Source: JAGLQA01 sp023135565
Lineage (GTDB): Bacteria > Acidobacteriota > Aminicenantia > UBA2199
DNA: 5,949 nucleotides
Assembly: GCA_030639305.1 (NCBI GenBank)
Contig: DAOWCY010000307.1
Location: 1-5,949 of the forward strand
Reading direction: 5' to 3'
Shown here: positions 1 through 5,804 of the stretch, in pieces
Numbering within the stretch: position 1 is the stretch's first letter
Layout: each line of letters starts with the position of its first letter
Notes under the pieces: generated by a model
The model's input: the letters and a program-made list of their open reading frames with translations, nothing else
The model's database searches: none
What the model was told of the DNA's origin: nothing
Position numbers and translations under genes: made by a program

Positions 1-223
1 AAAAACTTTTGCTTAACTTCACCGCAGGAGAGTTTTCTTCACTTTCCCCATTAGGTGAGAAACACTGCTCATACTCGACTTTTAATAATTCTACTTTGGG
101 AAATTGCCCCGTATTTTTTTCATTTTTACCCGCCGTATCCAACGACAGGGTGAAAAATAAAGATACTACTAAGATTAAAACCATACTTCCAAACAACACA
201 TTACGTTTTTGTTTAATAGCCAT
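1..223 (-). CDS. Partial single-pass membrane/envelope protein, N-terminal 74 residues
   Basis: The reading frame is open from ATG 223 to the window edge, so only the N-terminus is visible. It begins MAIKQKR, followed by a hydrophobic stretch at about residues 9-28 (VLFGSMVLILVVSLFF region), then a polar, Glu/Lys/Asn-rich segment. This is the pattern of a signal anchor or uncleaved signal peptide with the rest outside the cytoplasm; no clear AxA cleavage site or lipobox is seen. The start at 223 is preferred over the in-frame ATG at 229 because GGAGG at 231-235 sits 7 nt before 223 but only 1 nt before 229. The gene starts 2 nt after the secretin stop codon, so translational coupling is likely. 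Function is not recognised. By position, an accessory part of the secretin-based secretion or pilus machine is plausible, but this is inference from context only. Confidence 0.72.
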   Translation of the reverse strand, partial: MAIKQKRNVLFGSMVLILVVSLFFTLSLDTAGKNEKNTGQFPKVELLKVEYEQCFSPNGESEENSPAVKLSKSF

Positions 224-225
224 AA

Positions 226-1962
226 TCATACCTCCGATTTATTTTTCTTTTTGGATGGCTTACCGGTTGGGGGCGCCGATCCCTTGTTTTTTGTTTTCTT
301 ACCGGAACTTTTGCTCTCTTTTTTCCACTTCCTGAAATCCCGCTTCTCCCCGGTGCCGATAAAATAAGCCTCCATATCACTGCGCGTTATCGCAGGCATC
401 CGCAGTACCCGCGGCGTTATACTTAACAATATGTCGGTGCGTTCATCGGTTTTGTTCCGCGATGAGAATATATTCTTGATTATAGGCAGCCGGTTCAAAA
501 AGGGAATGCCGTCACTGCTGCCCGTACTACGGCCCCGCCTTAAACCGGCAATGATCCCGGTTTCCCCGTCCCGCAGCCGCAGCACAGTGGAGACTTTCCT
601 GCTGCCTAAAGTGGGCGGCACAAATGTACTGCCCGAATTGGTGACATAGGTCAACTCGAATTTCAATTCCAACGTAACCTCCCGGTTGTGATGAATCGTA
701 GGCGTGACCACTATGGAAATACCCACATCGGTCATGTCATAAGAGGTAATGGGCTGCTGGTTCAAACCTCCGGAAGATACCGGGACAAACGTAGTCCTGG
801 GGATGGGTCGCTTCTCGCCTAACTTGATGTCGATTTTCTCCCGGTCAAGCCCCCTGACTTTGGGCTGAGCCAATATCTTAGAGTCCGTAATCGACGAAAA
901 AAACTTCCATACCACATTGGGCAGCGTCACTTTTATATCATCGGAACCGAGATAATAAAGATCGTTTAACCTTTTACCGGCGCTTACACCTTCTACTTCC
1001 ATGCCCATATTATAAAAAGTGAGACCGGCGCCGAACTCATCGAGCTTCGTTTTATCCACCTCTATGATCTCGACTTCTATCTCGACTTCTCCTTTGCGCT
1101 TGTCTATAAACCGCGCCACTTTCTCTATAAAAAAAATGTTCTCAGGGGAATCGGTGACAATCAAAGAATTGGTGCGGTTGTTCAGGATCATTTTTTCAGG
1201 TTTAAATTGGGATTCCAAAATCTGCTTGGCTTCCTGGGCTTCGATATTGGAAAAATATAAGTTTTTGATCAATAACTTCTTGAACTTCTTTTCATTGCCC
1301 GGAGTGGCCCTGGTAATGATAATATTATTGCTGTCCAAAACATAATACTTGCAATTGAATATCAAACACATACTTTCCAGGGCTTCATAAAAGGTGGTTT
1401 GCACTAAGGAAATCGTTACTTTGCTGTCCCTGAAACCGGGAGAAAAAAGTATATTTACTTTCCCGGCTTGGCCTAATACAGCGAAAATCTTTTTCAAACC
1501 GGTTTTGTTTTTGAAACCCAGGTCGATGCGTTCCGGGTTTTTAAATATGCCGGGCAGCCCGATGTTTATATCGGTTTCTTTTTTGATGGCTTCCAGGCTC
1601 TCTTTTTCCTTGCCTGATTCCATTAATACCGCCAAAGCCCTGCTTGCTTCGTTGTTGCCGGGGTCGAATTCTAAAGCCTTGCGATAAAAAAGCACGGCTG
1701 TTTCTTTATGCCCGGCTTTCTCTTGTTCCCTGCCGGAGTAAAAATAATAGGTGGAAGCTTCTTTTAGCAGCTGGTCGATGTCGATTTTCAGGTTTATGCT
1801 GCGGGGGTTGGCTTTTAGAGCTTTAAAATAGTGTGCCAGGGCTTCTTCGTAGGATTTATTTTTTTTCAAATCTTCGGCCCGGCGGATATGGCTGCGGGCG
1901 CAGGCGCCGGAGAGCAGCGCCAACAGGATAATCATACAAGTTACAAAAAACGAACGTTTCAT
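226..1962 (-). CDS. TPR-containing secretin (GspD/PilQ superfamily outer-membrane channel)
   Basis: The 578-residue product should form the multimeric outer-membrane gate of a type II secretion or type IV pilus-like system. Residues 1-20 are a signal peptide. It ends in SGA-C21, a lipobox-like site with an atypical Ser at -3, so lipidation is possible but not certain. Two TPR-like helix pairs follow (about 25-55 and 70-108, the latter ending ALEFDPGNNEA). Next come an N0/STN-like domain (about 147-217), an N1 domain (about 229-287, with NNRTNSLIVTDSPENI) and the secretin core (about 291-521). The core shows VEIEVEIIEVDK, ILAQPKV, DVGISIVVTPTIHHN, LRDGETGIIAGL and a C-terminal ERTDILLSITPRVLR. 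The last 38 residues form a basic tail with 13 Lys. GAGG at 1970-1973, 7 nt before the ATG, supports the start. TPRs fused ahead of the secretin domains replace the usual GspD N1-N3 array. Which system it serves (Gsp, Pil, Msh or Tad-like) cannot be settled here. Confidence 0.93.
   Translation of the reverse strand: MKRSFFVTCMIILLALLSGACARSHIRRAEDLKKNKSYEEALAHYFKALKANPRSINLKIDIDQLLKEASTYYFYSGREQEKAGHKETAVLFYRKALEFDPGNNEASRALAVLMESGKEKESLEAIKKETDINIGLPGIFKNPERIDLGFKNKTGLKKIFAVLGQAGKVNILFSPGFRDSKVTISLVQTTFYEALESMCLIFNCKYYVLDSNNIIITRATPGNEKKFKKLLIKNLYFSNIEAQEAKQILESQFKPEKMILNNRTNSLIVTDSPENIFFIEKVARFIDKRKGEVEIEVEIIEVDKTKLDEFGAGLTFYNMGMEVEGVSAGKRLNDLYYLGSDDIKVTLPNVVWKFFSSITDSKILAQPKVRGLDREKIDIKLGEKRPIPRTTFVPVSSGGLNQQPITSYDMTDVGISIVVTPTIHHNREVTLELKFELTYVTNSGSTFVPPTLGSRKVSTVLRLRDGETGIIAGLRRGRSTGSSDGIPFLNRLPIIKNIFSSRNKTDERTDILLSITPRVLRMPAITRSDMEAYFIGTGEKRDFRKWKKESKSSGKKTKNKGSAPPTGKPSKKKNKSEV
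231..235 (-). promoter_or_regulatory. Ribosome binding site GGAGG inside the end of the secretin gene
   Basis: GGAGG on the minus strand lies within the secretin's last sense codons (Ser-Glu-Val) and is followed 7 nt later by the ATG of the next gene at 223. It decides that start over ATG 229 and makes the two genes a translationally coupled pair. Confidence 0.7.
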
Positions 1963-2002
1963 TTTATTACCTCAAAAAACACTATCAGAAAGGGGGTTAA
2001 CT

Positions 2003-2112
2003 GCCTCTGGCGGCCCCTGCCGGGGAGGCCAAACTTTTGAAAAAGTTTGATCAAAACTTCTGATTATTTAAAATCAAAAGCGCTCACACGCTGCCCCTGC
2101 GGCGAAGCCGCT
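2003..2112. repeat. Intergenic hairpin repeat element A (upstream of secretin)
   Basis: This gap between the secretin and the PKD remnant is packed with inverted repeats. The core TGCCTCTGGCGGC starts at 2002. GCCTC (2003-2007) can pair with GAGGC (2025-2029) around an inner CCC/GGG stem. AAACTTTT (2031-2038) pairs perfectly with AAAAGTTT (2041-2048). TTTGATCAAA (2046-2055) is a palindrome. TGATT/AATCA (2061-2076) and GCGGC-GAA-GCCGC (2099-2111) form further hairpins. Read on the minus strand, the order GC triloop hairpin, A/T-rich hairpin, GC core matches element B. No T-run follows any stem in a way that makes a convincing terminator for the PKD remnant. It is probably an interspersed intergenic repeat; no coding is seen. 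Confidence 0.6.
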
Positions 2113-2126
2113 CAACGCCGCCCCGG

Positions 2127-2414
2127 TTATAAGGTTACCCTAACCTCTTTACCGGCAATGCTTTCCGCCCCATCATCATCGACTACGGTTAGCGTCACCA
2201 CAAAGGTGGTGGATTGAACCACAAAATAAGTATGGTTCACCCCTGTTATTTTTCCCAGCATTCTCGATCTTTTTCCAAAACTTGAAAATTGAAAAAAAAA
2301 ACTATCCGGTTTTGGGTAAAGGGAAGAAGTTTCGCGGATGCCGACTACAGCCTGCCCATTATTTAGGTGGTGAATTGGGGATTTGGGGGCATGTTGGAAT
2401 ATCGGGTAATTCAT
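2127..2414 (-). pseudogene. Remnant of a PKD (polycystic kidney disease) Ig-like domain
   Basis: The 95-codon ORF ends in a segment close to the PKD C-terminal signature: HTY, then TTFVVTLTVVDDDGAES and KEVRVTL. PKD domains typically end HTY..AGTYTVTLTVTDDDGATA..., then a V.V strand. Upstream, NNGQAVV and a later SSL..PKPDS...FSSFGK fit the earlier PKD strands (G.xV, SSxxPD, WxFGDG) but the diagnostic WxFGDG motif is eroded. The whole ORF is thus about one PKD domain long. There is no ribosome binding site before ATG 2414, no signal peptide, and an in-frame TAG 12 nt upstream. A run of ten A (2292-2301 on plus) encodes FFF at the worst-matching part. PKD domains normally occur in large secreted proteins, so this is most likely the leftover C-terminus of a deleted surface or secreted protein gene. 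Confidence 0.55.
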
Positions 2415-2422
2415 GGTATAAT
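2394..2422 (+). promoter_or_regulatory. Sigma-70-type promoter for the ATPase–nuclease gene
   Basis: TTGGAA (2394-2399) and a perfect TATAAT (2417-2422) are separated by 17 bp, and TG at 2414-2415 adds an extended -10 element. Transcription would begin near 2429. It points toward the plus-strand gene, starting about 20-60 nt ahead of its candidate start codons, and the -35 and TG lie within or at the edge of the PKD remnant. No operator palindrome is obvious around it. Confidence 0.65.
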
Positions 2423-2486
2423 TGAACTATGAATAACATCGGTAGAAGTAATGTTTGTCGCTCGCTTAGACATAGTAAATAAGAAA

Positions 2487-4061
2487 ATGAGTAAGAGATT
2501 TAATATAACCGGCACCTGTATCCCCCATAAACATTACATGGCCGATACATCCGAAAAAATTAAAAAAATCATCGCTATGGTAGAAGCTGGAGAATATTTC
2601 ACCATCAATAAACCCCGCCAATACGGCAAAACCACCACCATCTACCTGTTAGACCGGGAACTAAAAAAAAGAAAAGACTACTTAGTGCTGAAACTCAGCT
2701 TCGAAGGCATCGATACGACCAACTATGAGAAACACCAACTATTTATTCGCACAATCCTTAATATATTTGAGCGGCGGCTCGACCTTATGGACGAGAAAGA
2801 ACTAACCGCCCAAATCGCAGCCAATAAAAATATAACCGACTTTTCCGAGTTAAACGCTTTTCTTACCAAATTCATACAGGAAGCAAACCGGAAAGTCATC
2901 CTTATCGTGGATGAAGTAGATAAATCCGCAAATAACCAATTGTTCTTAGATTTCTTAGGCATGCTGCGCAGCAAATATCTCAGCGCCAATGAAGGAGAGG
3001 ACTACACATTTCACTCTGTGATCCTGGCCGGGGTGCATGACGTTAAAACCCTAAAAGCCAAAATTAGAACCGGCGAAAAAAGAACCTATAACAGCCCCTG
3101 GAATATCGCCGTGGATTTCGACATAGACCTGAGCCTGTCGAGCGCTGAAATAACCTCCATGCTGGAAGACTACGCCGTGGACCGGGAAGTGAAAATAGAT
3201 GTTCCTTTTTTTGCGGAGAAGCTTTTTTATTTAACTTCCGGGTACCCTTTCCTGGTAAGCTGCCTGTGTAAGATCATCGACGAAGAAATACCGGCACCGG
3301 GAAAACCGGAAAAATGGGAACCCGGTCACATAGAACAGGCGGTGCGAATCGCTCTTATGAAAGATAATACCAATTTCGGCACCCTGATAAAAAATTTAGA
3401 GAACAACCCCGATTTGTATGAATTCGTATTCGAGATTATCATGAACGGCAGGGAATTTTCTTTTAACTTAGATAACCCGGTGATTCATTTCGGCGGCATC
3501 TATGGTATTCTCAGGAGAGAAGCAGGAAAAACCAAAATACATAACCGCCTGTATGAACAGCGCATCTATAACTACATGGCCTCCAAAATGGAAACTTCCG
3601 GCAAAGTAAAGTTCGATCATGTGAGCAGCAGTTATTATAATGAAGACGGCACACTGCATATAGAAAAAGTCATCGGAAAATTCCGGGATTTCATAAAAGA
3701 ACAATATAGTAAAAAAGACAGGGACTTTTTAGAGCGAAACGGCAGGTTGATGTTCCTGGCTTTTTTGAGGCCTATCATTAACGGCAGGGGATTCGATTTT
3801 AAGGAAGTGCAGATTTCCGAAGAGAAAAGGCTCGATATTGTGATTACCATGAGCAATAAAAAATATATTATCGAACTCAAAGTGTGGCGGGGTGAAGCGT
3901 ACCATCAAAAAGGAATCGAGCAGTTATGCGATTATTTAGACAGGCAAAATGAGAAACAGGGTTACCTTTTGATATACGATTTACGCAGGGAGAGCGGCTG
4001 CGCCGGGACATCCCGGGAAATCGAAGCCCACGGTAAAAAAATCCTCAGCACCTACGTGTAA
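2487..4061 (+). CDS. AAA-type P-loop ATPase fused to a C-terminal PD-(D/E)XK nuclease-like domain
   Basis: The 524-residue cytosolic protein begins MSKRFNITGTCIPHKHYM, a start I associate with the AAA_35-like family. An in-frame ATG at 2451 would add 12 residues; neither ATG has a strong ribosome binding site, so 2451 remains possible. The ATPase half shows a P-loop NKPRQYGKTT (41-50), with Lys42 where the classical first Gly would be, and Walker B VILIVDEVD (137-145; D142, E143). LAGVHDV (180-186) may be a sensor-like strand. A helical middle follows (about 215-370). The C-terminal domain (about 400-510) has LDIVI (D450), IIELKVWRG (E463-x-K465) and EQLCDYL (Q479-xxx-Y483), which together match an intact PD-(D/E)XK active site with the QxxxY motif. 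No transmembrane segment is seen. It is the only plus-strand gene here and has its own promoter. Biological role unknown; defence or mobile-element housekeeping are guesses. Confidence 0.9.
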   Translation: MSKRFNITGTCIPHKHYMADTSEKIKKIIAMVEAGEYFTINKPRQYGKTTTIYLLDRELKKRKDYLVLKLSFEGIDTTNYEKHQLFIRTILNIFERRLDLMDEKELTAQIAANKNITDFSELNAFLTKFIQEANRKVILIVDEVDKSANNQLFLDFLGMLRSKYLSANEGEDYTFHSVILAGVHDVKTLKAKIRTGEKRTYNSPWNIAVDFDIDLSLSSAEITSMLEDYAVDREVKIDVPFFAEKLFYLTSGYPFLVSCLCKIIDEEIPAPGKPEKWEPGHIEQAVRIALMKDNTNFGTLIKNLENNPDLYEFVFEIIMNGREFSFNLDNPVIHFGGIYGILRREAGKTKIHNRLYEQRIYNYMASKMETSGKVKFDHVSSSYYNEDGTLHIEKVIGKFRDFIKEQYSKKDRDFLERNGRLMFLAFLRPIINGRGFDFKEVQISEEKRLDIVITMSNKKYIIELKVWRGEAYHQKGIEQLCDYLDRQNEKQGYLLIYDLRRESGCAGTSREIEAHGKKILSTYV

Positions 4062-4063
4062 TA

Positions 4064-4134
4064 TTAATGATCGATGTTTAATGATCGATTTGGTTTTTTT
4101 CAACGCTCATCGTTCATAACTCATAACTCAGTTA
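4064..4134. repeat. Degenerate 7-bp-period (heptad) tandem repeat in the convergent gap
   Basis: TTAATGATCGAT occurs at 4064-4075 and 4078-4089, a period of 14 (two heptads: TTAATGA TCGATGT TTAATGA TCGATTT). After a T run the 7-bp rhythm continues as TCAACGC, TCATCGT, TCATAAC, TCATAAC, TCAGTTA (4100-4134), shifted by one base. It fills the space between the ends of the ATPase and prenyltransferase genes. No coding is seen. Confidence 0.6.
4070..4100 (+). terminator. Weak terminator-like hairpin after the ATPase–nuclease gene
   Basis: ATCGAT (4070-4075) can pair with ATCGAT (4084-4089) across an 8-nt loop, followed after a short gap by seven T (4094-4100). The stem is only 6 bp and sits inside the heptad repeat, so it may be a by-product of that repeat. 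Confidence 0.25.
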
Positions 4135-4154
4135 CTTACTCCTAACCACTCAGG

Positions 4155-5048
4155 TCAGATAAAGCAGCCTACGGCCAGGAGCAAGTCGGTCAAAAGCACC
4201 ACCATTACATTCATGCCTAAGGCCGGGATCAATTTCGGCGTATCGCTGTGGTGTTTCAAGGCGGTTAAACCGGCTTTCAAAGCGATGGGCAGGGTCAACA
4301 GGGCAATCAAAACAGTATAGGGCACAGCAAAAACAAAAGGAGCCGCAATAATCAGTGTATAGGTTAAAACCAGTCCGGAAATATAGATTTTGGCGCTCTT
4401 TTTTTTGCCGAAATAGATGACCATATGATAGCGTCCGCCTGCTTTGTCGGCTTCCGCATCGGGGAACTCGTTCAGGAAAAGGAGCAGGGTGGTCAAAATT
4501 CCCGGCGGGATCGAGATAAAAACAATATTAATATTCAGTTGCCCGGTCAAAGATAGGTAGACCCCCAAAACCACTAAAGTTCCTAAAGTCAAGCCGCTGA
4601 TTAACTCGCCCACCAGCCAGCGGGCCAGGTGGGAAGTATAAAAACGGATGGCGATTCCCCCGGCGATCATAAAGCCCAGGATAAACCAACTGCTGACAAA
4701 ACAGAAATAAATACCGATAGTTCCTCCCAAAAACATAGCCGTATAAGCCGCGGCAGTAACTGCTTTCGGGTTGGTTTTGCCTGCCTGCATCATGCCGCTG
4801 CCGCCGCTGAACGGGGTGCGGGTGGTATTTTCGTCGATTTTGGTTTTGTAGTCGGACAGCTCGTTAAAAAGATTGACCGCGATGTGGGTCAACACCACGC
4901 CTATAATTAAAAGCCCGGCGTGCAGCCAGTGGGTATAGCCGTCCCGAAAGGCAGCCGCGATGCCGATAAGCGCCAGCATCACCGCCAAAATCAAAAAGGG
5001 AGCGCGTATCTGCTGTAACCAGATTGCAATTTTATTTTCTTTTTTCAT
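4155..5048 (-). CDS. UbiA-family prenyltransferase, MenA-like
   Basis: The 297-residue integral membrane protein has about nine hydrophobic segments (near 17-33, 44-61, 97-116, 119-135, 148-168, 173-192, 221-241, 243-262, 274-296). It carries both aspartate-rich motifs that bind Mg-prenyl diphosphate in UbiA enzymes: N62-E-L-S-D66...D72 between segments 2 and 3, and N193-E-F-P-D197-A-E-A-D201 followed by K202 and G205-R206. The family moves a polyprenyl chain onto an aromatic or other acceptor; 1,4-dihydroxy-2-naphthoate (menaquinone synthesis) is the most likely acceptor by overall resemblance, but no other quinone gene is nearby to confirm it. The first motif departs from the usual NDxxD (NExxD), as in many MenA-like homologues. 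AAGGAG (5055-5060) lies 6 nt before the ATG. It converges on the ATPase gene, 93 nt apart. Confidence 0.9.
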   Translation of the reverse strand: MKKENKIAIWLQQIRAPFLILAVMLALIGIAAAFRDGYTHWLHAGLLIIGVVLTHIAVNLFNELSDYKTKIDENTTRTPFSGGSGMMQAGKTNPKAVTAAAYTAMFLGGTIGIYFCFVSSWFILGFMIAGGIAIRFYTSHLARWLVGELISGLTLGTLVVLGVYLSLTGQLNINIVFISIPPGILTTLLLFLNEFPDAEADKAGGRYHMVIYFGKKKSAKIYISGLVLTYTLIIAAPFVFAVPYTVLIALLTLPIALKAGLTALKHHSDTPKLIPALGMNVMVVLLTDLLLAVGCFI

Positions 5049-5067
5049 AACATACTCCTTAAAATTT

Positions 5068-5152
5068 GCCTTCGGCGACCAAAAACCTTTTTGAAAAAAG
5101 GTTTCTGGACTTCCAAAAACTTTTGTTAAGCCGCTTCGCGGCAGTTTTTTTT
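5068..5152. repeat. Intergenic hairpin repeat element B (between mntP and the prenyltransferase)
   Basis: The gap holds, from left to right, the core TGCCTTCGGCGAC (5067-5079, itself containing GCC-TTC-GGC), a perfect 10-bp A/T-rich inverted repeat AAACCTTTTT/AAAAAGGTTT (5083-5092 and 5095-5104), a linker with CTGGACTTCC, then GCCGC-TTC-GCGGC (5130-5142) followed by eight T (5145-5152). This order mirrors element A. The GC hairpin plus T-run would be a terminator only for plus-strand transcription, where no gene needs one. In the minus direction it lies between the mntP stop and the prenyltransferase start and might still attenuate read-through. Confidence 0.6.
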
Positions 5153-5212
5153 AGTAACTATTCATTGGGTGCTTAAAAATAGGGATGACAATACCAGATC
5201 TGTAGTAAGTAA

Positions 5213-5779
5213 TCAAGCGGTAAGATGCTCGAAAAGTATTTTTATGCCTATAATCAGGAGCATAATACCGCCGATGGCCGCCGCTTTTCCCCCCACTAAG
5301 GAACCGGCTTTCCTGCCGATAAAAATGCCGATAATAGAAAAAATCGAACAGGTAATGCCGATAATAATACTGGGAAACAACACCGGCCGGTTCAATACGC
5401 CGATGCTTAAACCTACTGCCAGGGCGTCGATGCTGGTAGCAACTGCCAGCAGCACCAGGGTAAAGCCTCGCGACGGGTCTTTGCTTTTCAAATCTTCCGG
5501 CTTGTTTTTTGCATAGGATTCTTTTATCATTTTGAAGCCGATAAAAGCGAGCAGGCCGAAAGCCAGCCAGTGGTCGTAATCTTTGATATAGTTTTCTAAG
5601 TATGCCCCGAAAAAATAGCCGATGATGGGCATCATAAACTGGAAAAGACCGAAATGAAAAGCCAACCGGAAGTAGTGCCGGAAATTGGGTTTTTCGATGA
5701 TTATGCCGGCCGAGATAGACACGGAAAAGGCGTCCATTGCCAGGGCTACAGCTATTGTGAAGATTGTAATTAAATCCAT
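5213..5779 (-). CDS. mntP: Manganese efflux pump MntP
   Basis: The 188-residue inner-membrane protein exports Mn2+ and matches the family's usual length of about 190 with six predicted membrane helices. The two repeated halves carry the expected acidic motifs: ALAMDAFSVSISAG (D16) in helix 1 and ATSIDALAVGLSIG (D118) in helix 4. A hydrophilic loop near residues 86-105 (KESYAKNKPEDLKSKD) joins the halves. The start at 5779 gives the canonical MD.. N-terminus with helix 1 at residues 3-25. No strong ribosome binding site precedes it (GAGA is 12 nt or more away); instead a five-codon ORF, ATG 5797 to TAA, abuts the start codon. No yybP-ykoY Mn riboswitch is recognisable in the 170 nt of upstream sequence present, which is mostly repeat element C. 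Confidence 0.95.
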   Translation of the reverse strand: MDLITIFTIAVALAMDAFSVSISAGIIIEKPNFRHYFRLAFHFGLFQFMMPIIGYFFGAYLENYIKDYDHWLAFGLLAFIGFKMIKESYAKNKPEDLKSKDPSRGFTLVLLAVATSIDALAVGLSIGVLNRPVLFPSIIIGITCSIFSIIGIFIGRKAGSLVGGKAAAIGGIMLLIIGIKILFEHLTA

Positions 5780-5804
5780 TTATTTTATTTTTCTCATTCA
5801 AATT

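Noticed and set aside
1..14. AAAAACTTTTG at the window start resembles the A/T-rich arm of element B (5116-5126)
   Set aside because: It lies in an open coding frame (KSF region) and is too short and A/T-rich to distinguish from chance.
1963..2126. Promoter for the secretin gene on the minus strand
   Set aside because: A/T-rich hexamers occur near 2061-2076 and 1980-1986 but no pair with acceptable -35/-10 spacing and sequence stood out from the repeat.
5130..5152. GC hairpin plus eight T, a textbook-looking intrinsic terminator on the plus strand
   Set aside because: No plus-strand gene lies upstream to be terminated, and a similar hairpin without a T-run occurs in element A. I treat it as part of the repeat.
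4155..5779. Prenyltransferase and mntP as one operon
   Set aside because: They share a strand, but a 164-nt gap filled by repeat B separates them and their functions are unrelated. Co-transcription cannot be excluded but is not supported.
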